Source: an uncultured Oscillospiraceae bacterium
GTDB lineage: Bacteria; Bacillota; Clostridia; Oscillospirales; Oscillospiraceae
Direction of reading: 5' to 3'
Length of the DNA: 64,000 bases
NCBI GenBank assembly: GCA_910579965.1
Contig: CAJTWF010000002.1
Coordinates: 25,373 to 89,372, forward strand
The position numbers and the translations under genes were made by a program. Below are positions 25,273 through 34,443 of this stretch, piece by piece. Each line of letters starts with the position of its first letter. Within the stretch, counting starts at the first letter, position 1. The notes beneath the pieces were generated by a model. The model searched no databases. It was not told the DNA's origin and saw only the letters and a program-made list of their open reading frames with translations.

Positions 25273-27389
25273 GATGCATCCTCTCCTTTATTTTCATTGT
25301 CTTTGCCGTCTCCGTCCGCGCTGTCGATGGGCGAGATGGCGGAGAACATCTTGCGCATTCCCTCGTCGTAGAAGCGGTAGCAGCCGCGCCCGGCCCGCTT
25401 GACCGCGTAGAGGGCCTGATCCGCAGCGTTGAACAGGGTCTCGTAGTCTGTGCCCACCACGGCGGTGCGGGCCACGCCCATGCTGATGGAGATGGGGAAG
25501 CCCTCGAAGGAGCAGGAGGACAGGGCGTTGAAGATGCGGGAGATGATGGGTCTTGCGTCCCCCCGGTACTCCAGAAACAGGAGGAACTCGTCCCCGCCCA
25601 CCCGGGCGGCGATATCCGCGCCCCGGATGCTCTCGCACAGCTTGGCGGCCAGATACCGGAGCACATGATCGCCGAAGATGTGGCCGTAGTTGTCGTTGGC
25701 GGACTTGAAGTGGTCCAGGTCAATGATGGCCATGGCGAAGCGGCTGCCCGGCTCATCCTCCATGCGGGCGATGATCCGCTCCTTGGCGCTGGCATGGTTG
25801 AGCAGGCCCGTGAGGTTGTCATGGGAGGCCATGCGCTCCAGGGCGTCCAGCTTCATGCGGGAGTCGTGAACGTCGATGGCCTTGCCGATGGCTCCGGTGA
25901 GCTGGGGCGGCTCGTCGCTGGACCAGGTGGCCCGGGCGACAATCCGGGTCCAGCGCTCCTCCTCCCCGATGCGCATCCGGCAGTCGAACCGGACCACGGG
26001 CTGGGCGGGGGTGGAGGCGCGGAGGGCGCTGGAGAGGCCGGCCATGGCCTCGCTGTCCATGATGCGGCGGATGCAGTCGCTGTGGGTGGGGTCCATGACC
26101 GTCTCCTTCAGCCCCAGCCGTTCGGCCCCCCAGGTGTTGAAGGTAATCATGGGCGGAACAACGGTGTACTCAAACTGGATCTCCTTGCTCATGGCGGCGA
26201 AGAAGCTGAACTTCATCCGCTCGTGCTCCAGGAGCTGCAAGGTCCGCTCGGAGGCGGAGAGCTCCTCATGGCGGTGGAGCTCGTCGGCCACGGAGCGCAT
26301 CTCCATGCGGCTGACCCGCTCGCCGGTGTTGGCCGCCATCTCCCCGGGCAGCTTGGCGGACACCTCGGTCAGGCACTCCAGCAGCAGGGGGTTGAAGGCG
26401 CCGCACTGGCCGTCCAGGATCATCTCCACGGCCTTGTCGTGGGGGATGGCGGGCTTGTATACCCGGGGACTGGTCAGGGCGTCGTACACGTCGGCCAGGG
26501 CCACGATCTGGGCGGAGATGGGGATCTCGTCCCCCTTCAGGCCGTCGGGGTAGCCCCGGCCGTCCCAGCGCTCGTGGTGCCAGCGGCAGATGGACCGGGC
26601 CACCTTGACCAGGGGGTCCTGCTGGTGGCTGGGGAGGTTGTCCATCATGTCGGAGCCCACGGTGGTGTGGGTCTTCATGATCTCAAACTCCTCGCTGGTG
26701 AGGCGGCCGGGCTTGTTGATGACCGCGCCGGGGATGGAGATCTTGCCGATGTCGTGGAGGGTGGAGGCGGTGCTGATGAGCCGGATGTCCGCCTGGGTGA
26801 GGGGGTAGCGGTCCGTCTTGAGCACCAGATGCTGCAAAAACAGCTCCGTGAGGGTGCGGATATGCAGCACGTGCTGGCCGCTCTCCCCGTTGCGGAACTC
26901 CACGGTGTGGCTGAGGATGTCGATCATGAGGCTGGACTGGCGCTCCTTCTCATAGATCTGATCGGCAACCATGGCCACCAGCTTCTTCTGTTTGGCGTAG
27001 AGCAGGGTGGTGTTGACCACCCGGCGGTGGACCACCATGCCGTTGAAGGGGCGGTTGATGAAATCGGTGGCCCCCAGGTTGTAGGCCCGCTCCACATGGG
27101 CGGGGGCGGTCTCGGCGGAGATCATGATAACGGGGATATCCTCGATCCACCCCTGCTGGTTCATCAGGGTGAGCACCTCAAAGCCGTCCATCTCCGGCAT
27201 GACGATGTCCAGCAGGACCAGATCAATGGCGGTGCGGTATTTTTGCAGCGCGGCCACGGCCTTCACGCCGTCCTCCGCCTCCAGGATGTCGTACTCCTCT
27301 CCCAGCATGTCGGCCAGGATGGAGCGGTTCATCTCGGAGTCGTCGGCAATGAGGATCCGCTGCCTGCGGTGCTGTTCTGGACTGTTCAT
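25269..27389 (-). CDS. Response regulator with HD-GYP and GGDEF domains (dual c-di-GMP enzyme)
   Basis: The protein has 706 residues. The ATG at 27389 follows AGGAAAGG. Domains in order: receiver (Asp61 in LVLLDIVMPEMDG); HD-GYP phosphodiesterase with His212-Asp213 in LHDIGKISI and HHERWDGRGYPDGLKG intact; a PAS-like segment (about 410-530); and GGDEF cyclase with the exact GGDEF motif at 598-602 and an RGAD inhibitory site five residues before it. Both the making and the breaking of cyclic-di-GMP look catalytically possible in one protein, which is uncommon with HD-GYP. It is first in an operon with Hpt and a hybrid kinase, so phosphorylation should choose the activity. Confidence 0.92.
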   Translation of the reverse strand: MNSPEQHRRQRILIADDSEMNRSILADMLGEEYDILEAEDGVKAVAALQKYRTAIDLVLLDIVMPEMDGFEVLTLMNQQGWIEDIPVIMISAETAPAHVERAYNLGATDFINRPFNGMVVHRRVVNTTLLYAKQKKLVAMVADQIYEKERQSSLMIDILSHTVEFRNGESGQHVLHIRTLTELFLQHLVLKTDRYPLTQADIRLISTASTLHDIGKISIPGAVINKPGRLTSEEFEIMKTHTTVGSDMMDNLPSHQQDPLVKVARSICRWHHERWDGRGYPDGLKGDEIPISAQIVALADVYDALTSPRVYKPAIPHDKAVEMILDGQCGAFNPLLLECLTEVSAKLPGEMAANTGERVSRMEMRSVADELHRHEELSASERTLQLLEHERMKFSFFAAMSKEIQFEYTVVPPMITFNTWGAERLGLKETVMDPTHSDCIRRIMDSEAMAGLSSALRASTPAQPVVRFDCRMRIGEEERWTRIVARATWSSDEPPQLTGAIGKAIDVHDSRMKLDALERMASHDNLTGLLNHASAKERIIARMEDEPGSRFAMAIIDLDHFKSANDNYGHIFGDHVLRYLAAKLCESIRGADIAARVGGDEFLLFLEYRGDARPIISRIFNALSSCSFEGFPISISMGVARTAVVGTDYETLFNAADQALYAVKRAGRGCYRFYDEGMRKMFSAISPIDSADGDGKDNENKGEDAS

Positions 27390-27481
27390 AGGCTTCACGA
27401 CCTTTCCTGTCAGAGGCAAAGCCTGACGGGTTGGATTTCATATAGAGGCCGGCGCGTTGAACCGGCGAATAAACACAGTAT

Positions 27482-27510
27482 AGTATAGCAGACTTTTTTC
27501 CCCGCGGCAA
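27482..27510 (-). promoter_or_regulatory. Promoter of the phosphorelay operon
   Basis: On the minus strand: TTGCCG (27510-27505), a 17-base spacer, TATACT (27487-27482). This is about 95 bases before the first gene. Confidence 0.65.
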
Positions 27511-27535
27511 GAGGTTTCTCAGCATCTTCATAATA

Positions 27536-27556
27536 AGAGCCTGCATTCATAACCGC
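27536..27556. repeat. Dispersed repeat, family B copy 3 (single arm)
   Basis: AGAGC followed by CTGCATTCATAACCG (27541-27555) matches the left arm of copy 1 at 14 of 15 bases. No right arm is found nearby. The rest of the gap to 27650 holds nothing I recognise. Confidence 0.5.
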
Positions 27557-27654
27557 TGAACCCTGTCCGGCCGGCCATTTTCTGTCAAACCGCGCTGATT
27601 TTCCCTGCAATCGGTCAGGATTGCTGCCGCTGCGCAATTTTCTCCGCCCCGTGG

Positions 27655-27683
27655 TTGTTTTTTTCCCGGAGATTTGTTATTCT
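27655..27683 (+). promoter_or_regulatory. Promoter of the VanRS-like operon
   Basis: TTGTTT (27655-27660), a 17-base spacer, TATTCT (27678-27683). The response-regulator start follows at 27777. Confidence 0.55.
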
Positions 27684-27776
27684 ATAGAGAAAAGACGCTG
27701 CCGGGCTGGCCGGCGGGCCTGTCCCCGGGCCGGAGCCTCCTGTCACGGCCCCCTTTCCCTGAAAGAGGTAAATTCC

Positions 27777-28436
27777 ATGATAAGAATTTTGATCGTTGAG
27801 GACGAAAAGCCCATCGCGGATCTGCTGGACATGTCCCTCACCTCCGCCGGCTACAGCTGCGACTGTCTGGACAACGGCGCGGCGGCGGCGGACGCCGTGG
27901 AGTCCAGGCGCTACGACCTTATCCTGCTGGACGTGATGCTGCCGGGCATCGACGGCTTTGAGCTGATGGAGTACCTGGCCCCCCTGGAGATTCCGGTCAT
28001 CTTCATCACCGCCCGCAGCACGGTGAAGGACCGGATCAAGGGCCTGAAGCTGGGGGCTGACGACTACATCGTCAAGCCCTTTGAGATCGCGGAGCTCCTG
28101 GCCCGGGTGGAGACCGTCCTGCGCCGCTACCACAAGACCGACACCCGCCTGGTGGTGGACGACGTGGTGGTGGACACCCAGTCCCGGGTGGTCACCAGGG
28201 GCGGCGAGATCGTCCCCCTCACGGCCAAGGAGTACAGCCTGCTCATGCTCTTCCTCCAGAACAGAAACATCGCCCTCTTCCGGGAGACCATCTACGAGCG
28301 GGTGTGGGAGAACGAGTACATGGGCGACAGCCGCACCGTGGACCTCCACGTCCAGCGCCTGCGAAAGAAGCTGGGCTGGCAGGAGCGGATTGCCGCCGTC
28401 TATAAGGTGGGCTACCGGCTGGAGGTCAAGGAATGA
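27777..28436 (+). CDS. OmpR-family response regulator (VanR-like)
   Basis: The product has 219 residues. The ATG at 27777 follows GAAAGAGG; the frame is open further upstream but crosses the promoter. The receiver has the acidic pair near residue 9, phospho-Asp52 in LILLDVMLPGIDG and the Lys of DDYIVKPFE. The C-terminal winged helix (LTAKEYSLLMLFLQNRNIALFRETIYERVW) binds DNA. The stop overlaps the start of the kinase by 4 bases. With a carboxypeptidase two genes later, the locus resembles cell-wall-sensing VanRS systems, though no ligase genes are present. Confidence 0.93.
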   Translation: MIRILIVEDEKPIADLLDMSLTSAGYSCDCLDNGAAAADAVESRRYDLILLDVMLPGIDGFELMEYLAPLEIPVIFITARSTVKDRIKGLKLGADDYIVKPFEIAELLARVETVLRRYHKTDTRLVVDDVVVDTQSRVVTRGGEIVPLTAKEYSLLMLFLQNRNIALFRETIYERVWENEYMGDSRTVDLHVQRLRKKLGWQERIAAVYKVGYRLEVKE

Positions 28437-29857
28437 AATTCGCCTGGAAGGTAACCCTGGTCACGCTGTGCATCCTGATGCTGTCCACCAGCATCGCCAG
28501 CTACCTGCTCATCTCCCTGTCCTTCCAGTCCGCCCTGGAGCGGGAGATCGACGTGGCCCGGGAGGAGATGCAGATGCTGCGCATCACCTACGAGGCCGTC
28601 TGCTCCGCCCGGGGCATCACCCTGGAGAACCTGGACAGCAAGTCCTCCGGCCTCAGGCGCACCCTGGGGGAGGACCCCTACTTTGCGGACCGCCAGTTCC
28701 GGGTCAGCACCCAGGAGGGGATTCAGGTCTACTCCACCCTGTCCTCCTCCAGCGACCAGGCGCTGCTGGACAGCATCGACGAGCGCTCCTCGGGCTATAT
28801 CCTCCGCTTTGACCAGCGCACGCAGCGGCATCTGCTCCACTGTGCCGGGGCCGTGTCCCTGCCCGACGGGGCCCTGTATATGGAGACCGTCCGGGACATC
28901 TCCTCCCTCTTCTCTGACCGGGAGATCCACTACCAGGTCTACCGCTGGGTTGTGCTGCTGGTGGTGGGGGTCAGCGCGGCGGTGATATTTGCCTTTGCCT
29001 ACTGGCTGACCACCCCCATCCGCGCCCTGGGCCGGGTGGCCACCCAGCTGGCCCAGGGGGACTACACCCCCAGGGCCAAGGTGTCCGGGGACGACGAGAT
29101 CGGGGAGCTGGCCGTCAGCTTCAACCGCATGGCCGACGCCATTGCCCGGAACGTCCAGGAGCTGGAGGCCGCCGCCCGCCGCCAGGAGGACTTCACCGGC
29201 AGCTTCGTCCACGAGCTGAAGACGCCCCTCACCTCCATCATCGGCTACGCGGACATGCTCCGCTCCCGCAGCCTGGACGAGGACCGGCGCTTCAAGGCCG
29301 CCAGCTACATCTTCTCCGAGGGCAAGCGGCTGGAGAACCTGTCCCTGGCCCTGATGAGCCTGCTGGTGGTGGGCCACACCCGGGCGGAGGTGAAGAACGT
29401 GAACATGAGTCTGCTGTGCCGGCAGGCCGGGGGCAGCGCCCTGCCCGCCATGGCCGCCCAGGACCTGCGGCTGGTGGTCCAGGCGGAGGAGGCCGTCCTG
29501 CCCGGGGACCCCGCCCTGCTCCAGACACTGCTGCAAAACCTGCTGGACAACGCCCGCAAGGCCTCCGAGCCGGACACAGTGGTGGTGCTGGAGGGGAGGA
29601 GGACCCCCGCGGGCTACCGCATAACGGTGACCGATCAGGGCCGGGGCATCCCGGAGGAGGAGCTGGACAAGATCACGGAGGCGTTTTACATGGTGGACAA
29701 GTCCCGCTCCCGGGCCCAGGGGGGCGCGGGGCTGGGGCTGGCCCTGTGCAAGGAGATCGCGGCCCTCCACCAGGGGGAGCTGCGCTTTGAGAGCCAGGTG
29801 GGCCTGGGCACCAAGGTGACTGTGGAGCTGGAGGGGATCCATGTCTGTGAGGAGTAG
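28433..29857 (+). CDS. Sensor histidine kinase (VanS-like)
   Basis: The protein has 474 residues. Two membrane helices (about 8-30 and 170-192) flank an extracytoplasmic domain of about 140 residues. A HAMP linker follows (TTPIRALGRVATQLAQGDY), then His260 in SFVHELKTPLTSIIGYADML, an N-box LQNLLDNARKAS and G-boxes DQGRGIPEEE and GGAGLGLALCKEI. It pairs with the overlapping upstream regulator. It overlaps the next gene by 17 bases, so the exported protein downstream is probably tied to sensing. The ligand is unknown; cell-wall stress is inferred from the VanY-like gene. Confidence 0.93.
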   Translation: MKFAWKVTLVTLCILMLSTSIASYLLISLSFQSALEREIDVAREEMQMLRITYEAVCSARGITLENLDSKSSGLRRTLGEDPYFADRQFRVSTQEGIQVYSTLSSSSDQALLDSIDERSSGYILRFDQRTQRHLLHCAGAVSLPDGALYMETVRDISSLFSDREIHYQVYRWVVLLVVGVSAAVIFAFAYWLTTPIRALGRVATQLAQGDYTPRAKVSGDDEIGELAVSFNRMADAIARNVQELEAAARRQEDFTGSFVHELKTPLTSIIGYADMLRSRSLDEDRRFKAASYIFSEGKRLENLSLALMSLLVVGHTRAEVKNVNMSLLCRQAGGSALPAMAAQDLRLVVQAEEAVLPGDPALLQTLLQNLLDNARKASEPDTVVVLEGRRTPAGYRITVTDQGRGIPEEELDKITEAFYMVDKSRSRAQGGAGLGLALCKEIAALHQGELRFESQVGLGTKVTVELEGIHVCEE

Positions 29858-30695
29858 CATACGAAAATTTCTGGCCATCGCCCTGACCTTCCTGCTGACG
29901 GCGGCGGCTATCTTCCTCCCCGCCCGGCTCTCCCAGTGGAATGACCGGCTTCTGCTGGACGAGCCCCACATCCTTCAGGAGGAGCGGGAGGGCTTTGGCG
30001 AGAGCGTGGGCCTGACGGTGGCGGAGAAGGTGATCCTCCTCCGGACCGGCGGCCTGGACAGCCTGACCGTAGGCGATGCGGAGATGCGGGCCACCTACAC
30101 CGGCCCCGGCGGCGAAAACGTGGACGTTATCCTCCAGCAGGAGAAGGGGGAGCTGGACGCGGACGAGCAGCGCAAGCTGACGGAGCGGATCACCGCCGTG
30201 CAGGCGGAGGTGCGCTCCCTCCAGGTGATGGGCGGCCTGCCGCTGATCTGGGACACGGAAAGCCCTGTGGAGTGCGTGGACCGCAGCCAGATCCTCTACG
30301 TGGACCGGGAGACCCAGATCAGCTTTCTGGTGTACCGGATGACCCTCAACTGTCCGCCCTACTCCCTGGAGCTGTCCGTGGACGCCCAGTCCGGGCAGGT
30401 GCTGGCCTTCTCCCTCTTCTGGGGACGGGACGGCTCCCTGACCTGGGGTCCCCGGGGCTCCAGCGCCTTTGGCGGGGCGTGGCGGGACTACTGGGGCATG
30501 GACAGCGTCAGCGCCGGCTGGTATAATGAGCACACCCGGAGCATCCTGGAGGACGTGGAGCTCCGGATGCAGATCAACGGGGAGTATAACGCGGTGGGGG
30601 AGGTGGCCTACGCCTACAGCGGCCAGTCCATCCACATTCCCCTGCTGTGCTGGGCCTACAACAGCGGCCGCTACTCCCTCCACTGGAATCCATGA
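29841..30695 (+). CDS. Membrane-anchored extracytoplasmic protein of unknown function
   Basis: The product has 284 residues. An N-terminal hydrophobic segment (residues 9-27, FLAIALTFLLTAAAIFLPA) acts as signal anchor; the remainder is outside the membrane. Two beta-rich parts are visible: around 150-190 (SQILYVDRETQISFLVYRM and SLELSVDAQSGQVLAF) and a Trp/Gly-rich stretch (WGPRGSSAFGGAWRDYWGMD). The former resembles a PepSY/YycH-like accessory fold, but I would not assign a family. The start lies inside the end of the kinase gene, as for YycH/YycI-type kinase partners, so it may modulate the kinase. That is inference. Confidence 0.7.
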   Translation: MSVRSSIRKFLAIALTFLLTAAAIFLPARLSQWNDRLLLDEPHILQEEREGFGESVGLTVAEKVILLRTGGLDSLTVGDAEMRATYTGPGGENVDVILQQEKGELDADEQRKLTERITAVQAEVRSLQVMGGLPLIWDTESPVECVDRSQILYVDRETQISFLVYRMTLNCPPYSLELSVDAQSGQVLAFSLFWGRDGSLTWGPRGSSAFGGAWRDYWGMDSVSAGWYNEHTRSILEDVELRMQINGEYNAVGEVAYAYSGQSIHIPLLCWAYNSGRYSLHWNP

Positions 30696-30746
30696 CCCGC
30701 TGAGACATATTCAGAGAATGTACAAGAGCAAAGGAGGTCCCTTCCG

Positions 30747-31724
30747 ATGAATAAAAACTACCGCGGCAGGCGGCGGACGCCTTACGGCCCGGCGCTGATC
30801 CTGCTGGTTCTGGCGGCCCTGGCGGCGGGCGCCTTTTTCCTCAGCCGCCGCCCTGATGGCAGTCCGCCCCCCCAGAGCAGCCCCGTCCTGCCCGGCGGAG
30901 CGGACGTCCGGACGCCCCTCTCCGAGCATGTGGTCACCCCCTCCGGCATCCCCTGCACCCGCAGGGAGCTGGGGGAGGAGGCCCTGTACACCGGGGAGCT
31001 GATCCTGGTCAACAACCAGGTGCTCTACCGCTTCCCCCAGGAGCAGGAGCTGGTGAGCATCTACGAGGAGAAGAGCGACGGCTACTTTGTCCGGGACATG
31101 GAGGTGTTCCTCTCCCCCACGGCCATGCCCGCCCTCAACAGCCTGCTGGACGCTTTCCGGGCCCAGGGAGGCGGCAAGACCATCAACGTGGTGGCCGGAT
31201 ACCGGGACCGGGCCTACCAGCAGCACCTCTTTGACCAGAGCGCCCAGCGCAACGGCCAGGACCACGCGGAGAAGTACGTGGCCCAGCCCGGGGGCAGCGA
31301 GCACCACACGGGGCTGGTGGTGGACTTCTCCATCCTTCACGCCGACGGCTCCAGCGGGGACTACGACGGCTCCGGGGAGTACGCCTGGATCAACGAGAAC
31401 TGCCAGGACTACGGCTGGGTGGTCCGCTACGAGGAGGGCAAGGAGGCGCTCACCGGCATCTGGGACGAGCCCTGGCACTTCCGGTACGTGGGCGTTCCCC
31501 ACGCCACGGAGATGGCCCGGCGGGGGCTGTGCCTGGAGGAGTATATTGACCTGCTGCGCCAGTACCCCTTTGACGGGGAGCATCTGACCATCCAGTGCGC
31601 GGCCGGGACCTACGAGGTCTGGTTCTGCCAGGGGAGCGCGGCCTATCTTCCGGACAGCGGGGAGTGGTCCGTGTCCGGCAACAACGTGGACGGGCTAGTG
31701 GTCACCTGTAAGACGCCGGAGTGA
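30747..31724 (+). CDS. D-alanyl-D-alanine carboxypeptidase, VanY/M15B family
   Basis: The product has 325 residues and the start follows AAAGGAGG. It has an N-terminal membrane anchor (ALILLVLAALAAGAFFL), so the catalytic domain is outside. The M15B zinc signature is complete: S-x-His186-x2-G-x3-Asp193 in SEHHTGLVVDF and Glu241-x2-His244 in DEPWHFRYVG, plus VVAGYRDRAYQQ before them. The enzyme trims the terminal D-Ala from peptidoglycan stem peptides. About 80 residues beyond the catalytic core form an extra C-terminal region. It ends the two-component operon, which suggests induction by cell-wall signals. Confidence 0.9.
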   Translation: MNKNYRGRRRTPYGPALILLVLAALAAGAFFLSRRPDGSPPPQSSPVLPGGADVRTPLSEHVVTPSGIPCTRRELGEEALYTGELILVNNQVLYRFPQEQELVSIYEEKSDGYFVRDMEVFLSPTAMPALNSLLDAFRAQGGGKTINVVAGYRDRAYQQHLFDQSAQRNGQDHAEKYVAQPGGSEHHTGLVVDFSILHADGSSGDYDGSGEYAWINENCQDYGWVVRYEEGKEALTGIWDEPWHFRYVGVPHATEMARRGLCLEEYIDLLRQYPFDGEHLTIQCAAGTYEVWFCQGSAAYLPDSGEWSVSGNNVDGLVVTCKTPE

Positions 31725-31794
31725 GACAGGGCGGAAAAGCCCTGCCGGACGCAGGGCCTTGGGATGGCATTTCGATGGAAAGACGAATGCAAAA

Positions 31795-31827
31795 GGATCG
31801 GGAGCGCTGACAAAGCGCTCCCGATCC
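31795..31827. terminator. Bidirectional terminator between VanY-like and pyrophosphatase genes
   Basis: GGATCGGGAGCGC (31795-31807) pairs perfectly with 31815-31827 across a 7-base loop. On the minus strand it is followed by TTTTG. A weaker hairpin at 31737-31760 stands closer to the + strand stop. Confidence 0.8.
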
Positions 31828-31839
31828 GTCTGCTTTCGT

Positions 31840-33457
31840 TTATCCCCACAGGGCCGACAGCATGGGGATGATCTGTTTTTTTCTGGACATGATCCGGGGC
31901 AGAAATGCCTCGTGGTCCCGCAGCTCCGTGTTGAAGGCCTGCTGGAAGGTGTCCTCCCCGCCCACGCACAGCACCTTGCTGCCCTCCAGCAGCACGTCCG
32001 TGAGCATCAGCAGCATCATGCTGTAGCCGTGGTCCGAGCGGGTCTGCTCCATCAGGGCCAGGAACTGGTCCTTCCGCCGGAGCTGGCGGTCCGAGTCCAC
32101 GCAGGTGATCTGGCTGACGCCGAAGTCGTGGCCCGCGATGTGGAACTCCTTGAAGTCGGTAAAGAGCAGCTGGTCCACCGGCTTGTCCTCCGGCGTGGAG
32201 GCGGAGAAGATCTCCCGGCCCAGCTCGTCCAGGGACAGGTTGGCGATGTGGGCCATGCGCTCGGCCATCTTCCGGTCCCGGTTCGTGCAGGTAGGGGACT
32301 TGAACATCACCGTGTCGGACACAATGGCCGCCGCCATCAGCCCCGCCAGCTTGGCCGAGGGCATCATCCCCCGCTCCTGGTACATCCCGGCCACGATGGT
32401 GCAGGTGCTGCCCACGGGCTCGTTGCGGAAGTAGATGGGGTTCTTGGTCTGGATGTCCGCCAGGCGGTGGTGGTCAATGATGGCCAGCACGTCCGCCTGC
32501 TCCAGGCCGGGCACGGACTGGGCCGCCTCGTTGTGGTCCACCAGCACCACCCGCTTGCGCCGGGGCTTGATGAGGTGGTAGCGGGACAGGGAGCCCACCA
32601 CCCGCTCCTGCTGGTCCAGAATGGGGTAGCTGCGGTAGCGGCTCTGGAGCACCACTTCCCGCACGTCGTCAATATAGTCCTCCAGGTGGAAGGAGGTGAT
32701 CTCCTTCTGCTGGGCCAGACGGCCCACGGGGATGGCCTGGAAGATGCGGCGCACGGCCCGCAGGCCGTCGTAGGGGGTGGAGATGATGCAGGTGTTCTTC
32801 ACCCGGGTCCGGATCTCCTCGGGCAGCTCCGCCTGGCACAGCACCACGCAGGCCACGCCGAACTCCACCGCCGCGCGCAGCATGTCCGGCTGGTTGCCGC
32901 AGATGAGCACCGTCTCCCTCTGGCGGAAGGGGGGCAGCTCCCCGGACTGGGGCAGGGCCAGGATCACCTCGCCGGAGATGGCGTTCACCACCTCCTCCGT
33001 CTCCCCCAGCAGCTGGCCCTCCAGGACGCTGAGAATGTTGAACAGGGGCACGGACCGGAGGTCCGGCGCGTCGATGGTCTCCATGTCAAAGCCGGCGATG
33101 TCCCCGGCGGTGAGCATCCCCCGCAGGCGGCCCTCGTCGTCGGTGACCGGGATGGCGGAGATGTGCTTGTCGTCCTCCATGGCGGACCAGGCGCGGCTGA
33201 CGGTGACGGCCTCGTTGAGGATGGGGGGGCACGTCGTAGTCCAGATCCATCACCTGGGTGCGCATGTTCTTGATGAGAAGGGGCGGCTCAAAGCCGAAGC
33301 GGTTGAGGATGAGCCGTGTCTCGTCGCTGATCTGGCCCAGGCGGGCGGCCACGTACTGCCGGTCCCCCACCGCGTTTCGCAGGGCGGCGTAGGCCATGGC
33401 GGAGACGATGGAGTCGGTGTCCGGGTTGCGGTGTCCTGTCACGTAGATCTTATCCAT
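31840..33457 (-). pseudogene. Manganese-dependent inorganic pyrophosphatase with CBS/DRTGG insert, frameshifted
   Basis: Two overlapping frames make one family protein of about 538 residues. The first, from the ATG at 33457 (AAGGAG 10 bases upstream), gives the DHH N-terminus KIYVTGHRNPDTDSIVSA through MDLDYDVPP. The second, read through to 31840, continues ILNEAVTVSRAWSAMEDDKH with CBS, DRTGG (VLICGNQPDMLRAAV), a second CBS, DHH (IIDHHRLAD) and DHHA2. They are joined at a run of seven C on the coding strand (33223-33229), where six C would restore the frame. So it is either a true one-base insertion, a phase-variable tract or an assembly error. The family hydrolyses pyrophosphate and is regulated by adenine nucleotides on the CBS pair. 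Confidence 0.85.
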
Positions 33458-33608
33458 GGTTCTCACACTCCTTGCAGGTAGTATGCGCAGAAAACGGGCG
33501 AGGCCCCGGCCGGGGGCCTGACGGATAACAGTTTACCACACATTCCCAGCCGGGCGCAACGGGGATTTGGGACCGGAGGGGGAAAAAGAAGATTTTTCTC
33601 CGAAAAAA

Positions 33609-33637
33609 TTGACATACCGGGGCGCAGAGGATATAAT
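33609..33637 (+). promoter_or_regulatory. Consensus sigma-A promoter of the HAD phosphatase gene
   Basis: A perfect TTGACA (33609-33614), a 17-base spacer, and a perfect TATAAT (33632-33637). This is the best match to consensus in the window. Confidence 0.9.
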
Positions 33638-33677
33638 ACCAGCCGTATGTGATTTGACCAACGGGAGGTTTTTTGAT

Positions 33678-34349
33678 ATGACGCGTATACAGGCGGTTGT
33701 CTTTGATCTGGACGGCACCCTGCTGGACACCATTGCCGATCTCACCGGCGCCATCAACCGCTCTCTGGCGGCCTGCGGCCTGCCCGCCCACACGGTGGAC
33801 GAGTGCAGGGGCTACGTGGGCGGCGGCATCCGGGAGGCGGTGCGCCGGGCCCTGCCCCCGGACAGCAGCGACGAGCTTATTGACCGGGTGCTGGCCCTCT
33901 ACAAGAACGACTATCCCCACCACTGCGCGGAGCAGACCACGTGGTATCCGGGAATCCCGGAGCTGCTGGAGCGGCTGGCCCGGCGGGGCCTCCTGCTGGG
34001 GGTGCTGAGCAACAAGACCGAGGCCACGGCCCAGCAGGTGGTGAAGACCTTCTTCCCGGATGTGCCCTTCCGGTGCGTGCTGGGCCGGGCGGAGGGCCGG
34101 CCCCTGAAGCCGGACCCGGGCGCGGCCGTGCCGGTGCTGGCGGCCATGGGCCTGGCGGCCGGCGCGGTGGCCTACGTGGGCGACAGCGGCACGGACATGG
34201 CCTTTGCCCGGGCCGCGGGGATGCTGCCGGTGGCCGCCCCCTGGGGCTACCGGTCCCGGGAGGAGCTGGCGGAGCAGGGGGCCGTCCTGATGCCCGCCTG
34301 TCCGGCGGAGCTGGAGGACCTGCTGGCGCCTTACTGCGGTCAGAATTGA
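33678..34349 (+). CDS. HAD-family phosphatase (phosphoglycolate phosphatase-like)
   Basis: The product has 223 residues. The ATG at 33678 follows GGGAGG. Motif I is VVFDLDGTLLDT (nucleophile Asp), motif II is the Ser/Thr-type VLSNKT, the Lys lies in RPLKPDPG, and motif IV is YVGDSGTDMAFARAAG. A helical cap (about 15-90) is of the Gph/PGP type. Substrates in this group include 2-phosphoglycolate, pyrophosphate and sugar phosphates. It has an unusually strong promoter of its own and stands alone between the pyrophosphatase and prfC. Confidence 0.9.
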   Translation: MTRIQAVVFDLDGTLLDTIADLTGAINRSLAACGLPAHTVDECRGYVGGGIREAVRRALPPDSSDELIDRVLALYKNDYPHHCAEQTTWYPGIPELLERLARRGLLLGVLSNKTEATAQQVVKTFFPDVPFRCVLGRAEGRPLKPDPGAAVPVLAAMGLAAGAVAYVGDSGTDMAFARAAGMLPVAAPWGYRSREELAEQGAVLMPACPAELEDLLAPYCGQN

Positions 34350-34443
34350 CAGACGGCGCAGGAGGACGGTCCCATGTAGATTTTTACAGCTGCGCTGACG
34401 AATAGATATATTTGAGTTATAAAGGAGGCCATCAGTAGGATTC

